The translations under genes were made by a program, and so were the position numbers. From CAWKEY01 sp963696315 (GTDB lineage Bacteria > Pseudomonadota > Gammaproteobacteria > Methylococcales > Methylomonadaceae): a DNA stretch of 64,000 nucleotides. Numbering within the stretch: position 1 is the first letter of the stretch; each line of letters begins with the position of its first letter. Shown here in pieces: positions 36,801 to 43,866 of the stretch. Below the pieces are notes generated by a model. It had not been told where the DNA came from. It was given only the letters and a program-made list of their open reading frames with translations, and made no database searches. The stretch covers positions 12,599 through 76,598 of the forward strand of contig CAVOJU010000027.1 in NCBI GenBank assembly GCA_963696315.1, given 5' to 3'.

Positions 36801-37085
36801 GGCCGCGGCAACATGTTTACAGTTATAGCCGACGGGACAGGAGCAGTCGCCTTCAATCTCCGCCGCGCTGTAGTCGGGCCGCCAGTTTATGCGAATATTC
36901 TGGTTGTATGGGGTTTGAACACTGCCTTTAACGGAAGAATTGAGTTGTACAAAAAGAGCGCCTTCATTACTGATTTTGAGCTTAACGACCTGGCCTTTAT
37001 CATAATAATTTTTGCCACGCGCATAGGTACTATCGCCGCATTCGTAGCGTATGTCTGAGCTGAGCAGTTTTTTTTGAGTATTCAT
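33828..37085 (-). CDS. SNF2-family helicase with N-terminal SWIM zinc finger
   Basis: 1,085 residues. The SWIM finger is CSCPVGYNCKH at about 81-91. After a long linker the SNF2 motor starts near 620: YQQQGLNWLQFLREYQFAGILADDMGLGKTIQTLAHLL (motif I), LILDEAQ (II), LTGTPMENHLGELWAQFDFLMPGFL (III), then LVFSQFTRMIALIEDEL, ISLKAGGVGLNLTEADTVIIYDPWWNPAAESQAADRAHRIGQ (IV-VI). Bacterial members translocate on DNA and are linked to transcription recycling or defence. Intact and full length, the longest intact gene in the window. Confidence 0.95.
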   Translation of the reverse strand: MNTQKKLLSSDIRYECGDSTYARGKNYYDKGQVVKLKISNEGALFVQLNSSVKGSVQTPYNQNIRINWRPDYSAAEIEGDCSCPVGYNCKHVAAACLQYQSSTQLGPARPAPNPNCLDWLNSLDQPVKSRDVHQEFIAYILKPGKSKAEFTLEFQITKEKKTGGLAKGRKTTLNNLRYSYSYVGYLQTEDEEIAKLLTALSNTYTGIPLLAGSTGFLALVKLAQTGRLFWQDYEQNAPLKTGAKRDLGLDWLQQSNGDYQLLIATEPSALLILTEPPLYLDTTAGAIGEINPHNLTTDQIKKLLSAPLIPGEYAEEFSHRLLIEHPNLPLPAPKKIELTEAKDLTPIPKLLLLGKQINPQQYIHLISVAFAYGDWTLPAAPTEEFSVLKTDHGFLRIKRNAEAEQQAITHLGELGFASAPFAKTGTPELLLYSPAKSQLDSATRWGDFLQNSLPELEQAGWIIDIDDSFLLNFQTAENWDAEISESQQDWFEMRFNVDINGQRYPLLPLIMPVLEQYDLDNLPELLNIPVGEHQYLSLPSERLRPFLAILLELFNSSTLDQNGSLKLSRFNAAALADMEDQHYGLFSLRGGEALRELGQKLKNFTGIADAALPLNLKAELRHYQQQGLNWLQFLREYQFAGILADDMGLGKTIQTLAHLLLEKESGRMCAPCLIIAPTSLMGNWRREAERFTPDLKLLTLQGAERKDHFDKIRDFDLILTTYPLLPRDEETLLGHDYYYLILDEAQVVKNPLAKASKIVRQIKAAHRLCLTGTPMENHLGELWAQFDFLMPGFLADSATFKRLYRTPIEVHGNSQQRARLSRRIAPFMLRRTKQEVATELPAKTEIIRSVPLYEKQAALYESIRLTMEKKVRDAIAEKGLARSHITILDALLKLRQTCCDPRTLSLKEAQKLKESAKLDLLMDILPEQLEEGRRILVFSQFTRMIALIEDELKALKIPYSKLTGQTKHREAAIEMFKSGAANVFLISLKAGGVGLNLTEADTVIIYDPWWNPAAESQAADRAHRIGQDKPVFVYKLVTENTVEEKILLMQEKKRALAEGIYKGGAKEESFKLSADDLTALFEPLA

Positions 37086-37212
37086 TAGGCTAGTGGCTTG
37101 AGCGTTGGCTTAAATTGGGTATTTTATAGCAAATAGGCGGGATAAGTGCGGCCTGTGTGTGCGTTGTTGGGGCTTCATGAGCGATTCTGGAGATTAATTT
37201 CAGAAGATTGAG

Positions 37213-37661
37213 ATGAAAATTGCCATTATCGGTTCCGGTCGTATAGCTCCGGCGCTGGCTTATGCCTTGGTTTTAAAGGGACTGGGCGATTTCTTGCAGG
37301 TGGCTAACGGTAACAAAATCAAGGATTTTGGTGATGCGTTGGATTTACATCGCACGCTGGTATTTTGTGACCATCAAATGCAGATTAAAGGCTCTCAGAT
37401 AGCAGAAATCCCTGCCGGTGATATCGTCCTTATCTTCGCATCCGCGCCAGCATTTATGATGAAGATCGCAGCATGTCTTTGAGTACCTATTTTGCCGACT
37501 AGCTGGGCATTAAAAATAATTGTTTCAGCTCTTCGGTGGCCGAACTGGACCGCGAAGGCTCTATTCGTTACCTGCATCTGCAAGTGAACCAAGGCGAACA
37601 GGTACATACCGCCGCCAGCATAAAAAACTACATTACTCTGCTGCTCCCGGATGATACTTAG
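37213..37661 (+). pseudogene. Malate/lactate dehydrogenase remnant
   Basis: The first ~75 residues are an NAD-binding start (MKIAIIGSGRIAPALAYALVLKGLGDFLQV, DALDL, AGDIVLIFASAP). After a frame change near 37,445 another frame gives STYFAD, an in-frame TAG, then NNCFSSSVAELDREGSIRYLHLQVNQGEQVHTAASIKNYITLLL. Only about half the normal length remains, so the catalytic middle is deleted and the gene is dead. Confidence 0.7.
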
Positions 37662-37782
37662 TGCTAGTCCCAATTGCCAAATGTTTGTGTTTTTATCAGG
37701 TTAGCGGTGTTAAAAATATTAACATAGACCTAGTTTATTTTTTTTATTGCTATATAATGCCCGCCTTATCAACGTTATCGAT

Positions 37783-37869
37783 GCCTCGGTGGCGAAATTG
37801 GTAGACGCAAGGGACTTAAAATCCCTCGGTGGTAACACCGTGCCGGTTCGACTCCGGCCCGAGGCACCA
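37783..37869 (+). tRNA. tRNA-Leu (anticodon UAA)
   Basis: The acceptor arms GCCTCGG and CCGAGGC pair; the D-arm region is TGGCGAAATTGGTAGACGC; the anticodon stem AGGGA/TCCCT holds the loop CTTAAAA (anticodon TAA). A long class II variable arm (CGGTGGTAACACCG) and the T-arm CCGGTTCGACTCCGG follow, with CCA encoded. It reads UUA (and by wobble UUG) codons. A MITE lies 23 bp downstream. Confidence 0.97.
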
Positions 37870-37892
37870 TAGAATTCAAGGACTTAGATTTT

Positions 37893-38099
37893 CCTGATTA
37901 CCCATGATTTTCAGCCATGACAAAGCCCAACTGCAGGCTGTTGACCTAACAAACAAGGGGTACAGCAATAATAATGTTTACAAAGTGGGGTGACTTGTTG
38001 CCTTTGGAAGAATTGCAAGACATGCTCGTTCTTGTAACCGATTGATTTTATAGGTGACTCATGGTGCTGTATCTCGGCTGAGTTTGATGGATAATCAGG
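37893..38099. mobile_element. 207-bp MITE with IS1595-like ends and 8-bp target duplication
   Basis: The left end CCTGATTACCCAT...TCAGCC and the right end GGCTGAG...ATGGATAATCAGG match the ends of the IS1595 element at 19,786-20,813 almost base for base. Flanks are the perfect direct repeat TAGATTTT at 37,885-37,892 and 38,100-38,107. The interior encodes no transposase. It fits a non-autonomous derivative moved by an IS1595-type transposase. Confidence 0.85.
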
Positions 38100-38160
38100 T
38101 AGATTTTTAACCAAGTCCTGTTTTATTGCTCTAAATTATGGGGCACTAGCTGGACATCTA

Positions 38161-39360
38161 CTCCCAACTGATCCAAAAAACGTGTATCTTTAAGTTGCTG
38201 AAATATCAACTTTAAGGAGGAGGCATGATTCGCAGACTACGCCTTCAGCGCTTGGCGCCTCACGATCAGGAAGCTTGGCAGAAGCAGTATTACGGCCATC
38301 AAAAGCATTGGCAGCGGAGACGGCTTTTGGCACTGAAAGCCATTTGGGATGGGCAGAATCTGTCCGAAGTGTGTCGCGAACACCAAGTTCGTCGGCAGAC
38401 CCTGGTGTATTGGCTCGACAGCTATTTACACGGCGGCTTTGAAAAATTGCTTGAGCGCGCGCCGGTGCACCGGGAGCAGCGCTTGTCTGAACAGCGCCAA
38501 CGTATCGTGCGCTATATGCTGCTGCATAAAACCCCGGCTGATTATGGTATTGACAGCTATCAATGGACGGCAGACCGCATGCGCGCAGTGATTGAGCAAA
38601 AATGGCACGTCACCGTAAGTCGCGCTCGCCTGTATCAATTGTTCGCCCAATGGGGCCTGTCGTTACAAAAAGTGCACCGCGACTATGGCCCTGCCAACGC
38701 CCGGGCACAGGCTGAATTTATTGCCGACTTTAAAAAAAACGGCACAGCTCAGTGACTGAGGTTGCCTTGATTGCCCTCGATGAATTTGCGGTGCAGAGTG
38801 TGCCTCACACACATTACGCCTGGGCTGAGAAAAATACCAAGCCCAAGATAGCGAGTGATGAGCGGCACCGGCAAAAACTGAACGGCTTCCTGACCGTTGA
38901 TGTACAACGCGGAACCACGCGTGTTGACTTTAACGCGAGCAAAGCACCACTGAACAGGCCGTCATGATCGTCGTCCTCAACGTGTTGCTGTACCTGCAAA
39001 AAGGCTTCAAGCAGTTAACCTTTTTGCTGGATAACGCCAGAATTCACGGCAAGCGAATGGAAACCGGCGTTCATGAGTTACTTGCCGAAATCGGCCGGCA
39101 AGTGGTCCTGCCAGAGTTTAGCCTGAGCTTTTGGCACACACCCAGTTATTCGCCGCAACTCAATCCGGCTGAGTATGTGATTCACGAAGTACGGCGAAAC
39201 GGTTTATATCATGTGCCCTGTACACTACCCGTGCGCGAAAAGGCTGAGCGCATTCAAACTCAACTGGCACGTAGTTCGCCTATGACCGATTGGCAAATGC
39301 GCAGGCTAATCGACTTTATAGGGCGCTCTAAAGTTAAACGATTTTAGGGTAAGAAGGGAG
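38161..39360 (+). mobile_element. IS630-family element
   Basis: About 1,200 bp. The left end CTCCCAACTGATCC and the right end GGGTAAGAAGGGAG (inverted CTCCCTTCTTACCC) are imperfect terminal repeats, each bordered by TA (38,159-38,160 and 39,361-39,362), the target used by this family. It contains one transposase spread over three frames. Confidence 0.8.
38225..39347 (+). pseudogene. IS630-family transposase in three frames
   Basis: Frame one (38,225-38,755) has the helix-turn-helix half (NLSEVCREHQVRRQTLVYWLDSY). It crosses a TTTAAAAAAAAC tract at 38,732-38,741, a classic slippery site, where ribosomal frameshifting could join frame two (ALIALDEFAVQSVPHTHYAWAEKN). A further shift near 38,942 leads to frame three (LTFLLDNARIHGKRM, WHTPSYSPQLNPAEYVIHEVRR), which completes the DDE domain. 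The first shift may be programmed; the second looks like damage or an error. Confidence 0.85.
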
Positions 39361-39413
39361 TAGCCAAATTTGCTCGCCGTTTAACAGTTATTCTCCGGGG
39401 AGATTTATTTGAA

Positions 39414-40553
39414 TTATTGGTTTTGCTGTTTAAACGGCAGAAAAACGGCCGCATCCTGTTTATAAAACTGCATGGCTTTTTGCTCTCTGGCTATAAAGTG
39501 TTCGATCGCTTTGGCAAACCGGGCATCTTTAATCCAGTGCGCTGAATAAGTGGTGATTGGCTCAAATCCACGCGAAATCTTGTGTTCGCCTTGAGCACCG
39601 GAATCAAACCGCTTCAAGCCCTGCTCGATGCAATAGTCCAGTCCCTGGTAATAGCAGGCCTCAAAATGCAGGGCATTATAGTCTTCATAACAGCCCCAAT
39701 AGCGGCCATACAAGGTATCGTCGCCGACAAAACTCAATGCCGCACCCACATAGTTATCGTCTTTCAACGCCAGAATCAATAGTAGCTGATCGGGCATGGT
39801 AGCCGCTATTTGCTGAAAAAACGCCAGATTCAAATAAGGCTGCGAGCCTCTTTTTAAATATGTCATCGCGTAAAAATGAAAAAACACCTGCCATTGCAAG
39901 TCACTGACATCCGGCCCCGCGATACGCAACATACGTATGCCCTGTTCGCTGACCCGGCGGCGTTCACGCCTGAACATTTTGCGCTTGCCTGCGCTCAGGC
40001 TTTGCAGATAGTCATTGAAATCCTGATAGCCGCGGTTAAACCAGTGAAACTGCACGCCCTCGCGAATACTCATGCCCAATGACCGTAAGTGTTCTGCCTG
40101 CTGCTGAACAGGGAACAAGCAATGCCATGAAGAAATACCGCGTTGCTCTGCCAGCTGTTTGATAAAGTCCAGCAATGCCTGCATGACTTGAAGCGGGTCG
40201 GTACCGGCTTGAATAACAATTCGCGCGCCCTGACAAGGTGTCAGGGGAATGGCAGTCAACCATTTTGGGTAATAATCGAGCCCCTGCTGCTGATAAGCCT
40301 GGGCCCACTGATGATCAAACACATATTCTCCCCAGGAATGCTGTTTGAGATACAGCGGCATCAAAGCAACCAGTTGATCATCATCAAGCACCAGTAAATG
40401 GGAAGGCACCCATCCGGTTTGCACGCAGACCGAACCGCTTTGCTCCAGCGCCAATAAAAACTCATGACGCATAAAGGGGTAAGCAACGCCGGTCAGACGA
40501 TTCCAGGTCGCCCCGCCAGCTTGCGTCATGCTATTGATTTGTTTTACTTGCAT
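39414..40553 (-). CDS. COG3146-family N-acyltransferase (GNAT/FemAB-like)
   Basis: 379 residues with the family's recognisable blocks: TWNRLTGVAYPFMRHEFLLALEQSGSV, TGWVPSHLLV, LMPLYLKQHSWGEYVFDHQWAQAYQQQGLDYYPKWL, GVQFHWFNRGYQDFNDYLQSLSAGKRKMFRRERRRV, and GAQGEHKISRGFEPITTYSAHWI. These proteins are predicted acyltransferases, in databases sometimes called peptidoglycan biosynthesis-like; no activity is certain. Single gene, intact. Confidence 0.9.
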   Translation of the reverse strand: MQVKQINSMTQAGGATWNRLTGVAYPFMRHEFLLALEQSGSVCVQTGWVPSHLLVLDDDQLVALMPLYLKQHSWGEYVFDHQWAQAYQQQGLDYYPKWLTAIPLTPCQGARIVIQAGTDPLQVMQALLDFIKQLAEQRGISSWHCLFPVQQQAEHLRSLGMSIREGVQFHWFNRGYQDFNDYLQSLSAGKRKMFRRERRRVSEQGIRMLRIAGPDVSDLQWQVFFHFYAMTYLKRGSQPYLNLAFFQQIAATMPDQLLLILALKDDNYVGAALSFVGDDTLYGRYWGCYEDYNALHFEACYYQGLDYCIEQGLKRFDSGAQGEHKISRGFEPITTYSAHWIKDARFAKAIEHFIAREQKAMQFYKQDAAVFLPFKQQNQ

Positions 40554-40602
40554 TTTTTATAACAGTAAAGTAACTACTACAAGATTACATCAATCCATAA
40601 CA

Positions 40603-40782
40603 ATGACTCATAAAGCTTTTTCACAAGCCTGTGAAAATAATAAAGCCCCCATTTTGCAGATGATTAGAAGCATTTTTTATCAGCCGGCCACCGTTTGGGA
40701 AATCGGGGTCAACAGCCTTAAATTAGTGTTTGATTTTGCCATGGTCGCCAACAATCGCCTGCTGGTTTTACAAATCAGCTAA
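40603..40782 (+). pseudogene. N-terminal remnant of a DUF938 methyltransferase-like gene
   Basis: 59 residues: KAFSQACENNKAPILQMIRSIF...ATVWEIG match the start of DUF938 proteins (PFSxACExNKxPIL...VLEIGSGTGQH), but the SAM-binding GSGTGQH is lost and the frame ends soon after in unrelated residues. A decayed fragment. Confidence 0.65.
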
Positions 40783-40846
40783 AACTATTGCGGCAGATAT
40801 ATAATGGGGGCGGGGTCATGCCGATCCGGCCTATAAGCAACAAAAA

Positions 40847-40870
40847 AAGGGGCGGCAAAAGCCGCCCCTT
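40847..40870 (-). terminator. Rho-independent terminator of the transketolase gene
   Basis: AAGGGGCGGC and GCCGCCCCTT form a 10-bp stem with an AAAA loop. On the minus strand it is followed by a run of T. It begins 17 bp after the transketolase stop. Confidence 0.9.
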
Positions 40871-40887
40871 CTTAACGCTTAATCGGA

Positions 40888-42792
40888 TCAAGCTTTCAGC
40901 AGTTCCTTAACCTTGGCAATGATGCCTACCGGATCGATGCCTTGATGCGGGAATTGTTCCCATAGCCCGCCGCAGCCTTCCTGATGCGTGCCCAGATGGG
41001 CGTATTTGGGCGCATGACCGCGTTCAAGTAACCAGGAGCCAAAACGGCTGCCCAAACCGGTTTTACGGTTGAAGGATTCCACCACCAGCACCATAGGCGA
41101 TGCGCCCAGTTTTGCCATCATGTCTTCATCGATGGACGTCAAGGTTGGTTTGTTGATCAGACCGACATCAATGCCTTCCTGCTTCAGACGCTCTACCGCA
41201 TCCAGGGCGCGGTACAAGGCTTCACCGAAACTGACGATATAGCCTTGAGTCCCCTCGCGGATCACTTCATCCTTGCCGGAAACGAACTTATAGTTGCCGC
41301 TAAAGAATTCATCGCCGTTGCTATCCAGAATCATTGGGACCTTGGAGCGAGTCGAGAACACAAAACGCAGGCCCGGATTGAAGAAGATGGTTTCCATGCA
41401 GGCTTTCATCTGGTTCGGATCAGCCGGAAAGTAAAGGTTGGTCGCATAACCGTCGCTCAAGCCGTTGTCGGCGAACATGTTGTTCAGACCGAAATGGCAG
41501 GTATTGTCGGCCATATCATCAATCCCCGAATGGGAAAAGTGGCAGAGCACATTGGAATTATTCAAGCGTGCCATAGTGATTTCGGAAATACACATTTCCA
41601 AGAAGGCGCTGAAAGTACCAAAAATGCCCTGTTTGCCCTTTTCCATCCCGAAACCGGCCGCAGCCGAGAAATTGCCGCGTTCCATGATGCCGGAAGAGAT
41701 GAACACTTCAGGATAGGCATCGTGGATTTTTTTCAGGCCGCAGGAGCCTTCCAGATCGCTGTCAATCACGCGCACCTTTTCAACCCGCTCGGCTTCGCTC
41801 ATGCGTCCCAAGATCGCTACAGCGGCGTCGCCGAAAACGTTGCGGTTGGCGTCCCATTTGTCGCTGCATCCCTTAAATACATAGTCGTGCTTGGGCGCCT
41901 TGATGCCTTTGAGATGATCGGCCGCGGCTTGTTGCCCGCGGGATTCTAGATATTCGATAGCCAGTTTCACGGAAATCACGTCATGGCCGTGGGTGGAGCC
42001 TTCCAGGCCCGCAATTCCAGGGCACATCGGACGATGGTTAATCACAGCAACAGGGCCGGCGGTATTAACGGCGGTGCAAATGCGCTGATACAGATCGTCA
42101 ATATCTTCGCCATTGCCCTCCAGAACTGTTACACCGTGGCCGGCCAGCGTTTTAGCGGTCGTACATCCCGTTAAATAATGCGAAGGGTGACCGGCAATGG
42201 TGACATCGTTATCATCGATAATCAGTTTGACATTCAGCTTTTGCGCAACGGCCAGGCGTGCCGCTTCGGCATCGTTGCCTTCCTGCTGGGAGCCATCCGA
42301 GCCCAGACAGAACAGAATCTTGCTCGGATTGGCCATGGCCACGCCATTGACATAAGGCCACATGTGCCCCAATCGTCCCGAGCTGAATTTTACGCCCGGG
42401 GTAAAGCCCAGTTCCGGATGTCCTGGCAGATGCGAATGCGCCTCGCGATAACGCATCAGCTGTTCAGCGGGAAGGTCACCGTTCAAGGCAGACATCAGAT
42501 ATTGTGTACCCACACGATGTCCGGCTTCGTCAAAAAAAATCGGCACGTATTGATCGGCATCGCCGCGAAACAAAGCGTCCATAATCACGACTTCGGGCAC
42601 GGTATCGTAGGGACCGCCGGTATGTCCGCCGACGCCTCTGGCAGCGCCGGTAGCGGTAAAAAAGACGATGGCGTCACGGCATAGTTGAATATTAGCCTTG
42701 AGGCTGGCACGCTGCTCGTTTGTTAGGGTTTTATTGCTGGTGTTCAGAGTTATGCGCTGATAAGCGCCAAGATCAATTGGAAATGTATTCAT
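40888..42792 (-). CDS. Transketolase-like thiamine-diphosphate enzyme (non-canonical subgroup)
   Basis: 634 residues. The ThDP motif is GSDGSQQEGNDAEAARLAV...IIDDND; an N-terminal GAARGVGGHTGGPYDTVPEVVIMDALF, the central GIMERGNFSAAAGFGMEKGKQGIFGTFSAFLEMCISEITMARLNN and the C-terminal NKPTLTSIDEDMMAKLG complete it. It interconverts sugar phosphates in the ribulose monophosphate/pentose phosphate cycles if it is a true transketolase. It lacks several blocks of E. coli TktA and is ~30 residues shorter, so a diverged sugar-phosphate ketolase is the alternative. Single gene with its own terminator. Confidence 0.85.
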   Translation of the reverse strand: MNTFPIDLGAYQRITLNTSNKTLTNEQRASLKANIQLCRDAIVFFTATGAARGVGGHTGGPYDTVPEVVIMDALFRGDADQYVPIFFDEAGHRVGTQYLMSALNGDLPAEQLMRYREAHSHLPGHPELGFTPGVKFSSGRLGHMWPYVNGVAMANPSKILFCLGSDGSQQEGNDAEAARLAVAQKLNVKLIIDDNDVTIAGHPSHYLTGCTTAKTLAGHGVTVLEGNGEDIDDLYQRICTAVNTAGPVAVINHRPMCPGIAGLEGSTHGHDVISVKLAIEYLESRGQQAAADHLKGIKAPKHDYVFKGCSDKWDANRNVFGDAAVAILGRMSEAERVEKVRVIDSDLEGSCGLKKIHDAYPEVFISSGIMERGNFSAAAGFGMEKGKQGIFGTFSAFLEMCISEITMARLNNSNVLCHFSHSGIDDMADNTCHFGLNNMFADNGLSDGYATNLYFPADPNQMKACMETIFFNPGLRFVFSTRSKVPMILDSNGDEFFSGNYKFVSGKDEVIREGTQGYIVSFGEALYRALDAVERLKQEGIDVGLINKPTLTSIDEDMMAKLGASPMVLVVESFNRKTGLGSRFGSWLLERGHAPKYAHLGTHQEGCGGLWEQFPHQGIDPVGIIAKVKELLKA

Positions 42793-43154
42793 CGTTAAGC
42801 TCTTGTTATTAAAGTTAAATGAGTGACCGATTAAGAAGCCGAAAGAATTGCTTTCAGCTAAATCTTTCTGATAATAAGTTAAAACAGTGATTTTCGATAT
42901 AACATTTTCTTTTAAGTAGGAATATTCAGTCCTATCCCCTATATCTCTGGCCGGCCAGAAATGATCACAGCCCAGGTAACCGCCACTGGGGCAGGGGTTT
43001 GAGCTGGAATCACTGATTAAACTGATAGCGGATCGCAGCTAACCCTAAAAACCGCAGCTGGTCCAGGACAATCGCTAAAGACACGAAAGCAATGAGACTA
43101 TTTTATAGCGCTGCCATTCACCCTCATACCGGCATGTTGATATTATTACCGTCT
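42793..43154. other. Gene-free stretch upstream of the transketolase gene
   Basis: About 360 bp. It must contain the transketolase promoter. No RNA gene or repeat recognised; a plus-strand frame starting at 43,092 is the antisense shadow of the DUF1353-like gene. Confidence 0.4.
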
Positions 43155-43640
43155 TTAAAGCAAAACCTGTCTGCCTTGATAACTCCGCTTCCAGCGACTG
43201 AAAAGGTGAGCGATGCCGCCAAATATCCGCACGGCGTAAAAATAAATCAAGCGTGGCGCAAAGCCGTCTCGCTCAAGCAATTCGAGAAATATTCTATCGG
43301 CCGATTTACGGGAGATTGGAAGTTCGTTGTCCAAAAACTGGTAGAACACATCATGCATAAGGGATGCGTAATAGGCCTTTGGTCTCTGTGTGATCCGATT
43401 GGGGACGCCATCCGGTATGCCAACCATTATGTCCCAAACGGCAAGTTTTGGTGTGCAGCCATCCCAGGCATATTTGGCGAATACTTTTGCGGTGCCGTCT
43501 GGATGAATTTCCAGCCAACGCCTGCCATTTCGATCCTCGAATGCGCATCCAGTCGAGAAATCATCCGGCAAGTACTGCTTGATGTTGTAGGAAAAGTCTT
43601 GGTCCAAGACGTAAATCCATTCTAGTGCAAGTTGAAACAT
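43155..43640 (-). CDS. DUF1353-like protein
   Basis: 161 residues with VFAKYAWDGCTPKLAVWDIMVGIPDGVPN and KAYYASLMHDVFYQFL, the recognisable core of DUF1353-type proteins (YxWDGCTPK, then a late A-S-L-x-HDxxY). That family occurs in phages, plasmids and accessory regions. The opposite-strand frame at 43,092-43,625 lacks any such motif. An AGGAGGG ribosome site precedes the ATG. Function unknown. Confidence 0.75.
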   Translation of the reverse strand: MFQLALEWIYVLDQDFSYNIKQYLPDDFSTGCAFEDRNGRRWLEIHPDGTAKVFAKYAWDGCTPKLAVWDIMVGIPDGVPNRITQRPKAYYASLMHDVFYQFLDNELPISRKSADRIFLELLERDGFAPRLIYFYAVRIFGGIAHLFSRWKRSYQGRQVLL

Positions 43641-43866
43641 AAAAGCCCTCCTTCAAATACGTTGTTTTCTGATAATAATGCTTGTTATTTATCTGCTGCC
43701 TGAGCCTGAGCACTTCAAAACAATAGTCTTCGGCTAAGCGGCGCAAATTTGTAAAAAAATTTTAATTTCTCACTTTTCCATTGAAGAAAGCAGGTGCCGA
43801 GGAGTTTCGCAACCACATCATTGAGTTCACACTTTAATTGAAGAGATCGGCGAACCACAATAGTGT

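Noticed and set aside
37911..38114. 67-residue minus-strand frame inside the MITE
   Set aside because: It begins in one terminal repeat and ends in the flank, and shows no similarity to a transposase or known protein.
43092..43625. 177-residue plus-strand frame
   Set aside because: It is antisense to the DUF1353-like gene, has no motif or ribosome site, and its composition is that of a shadow frame.
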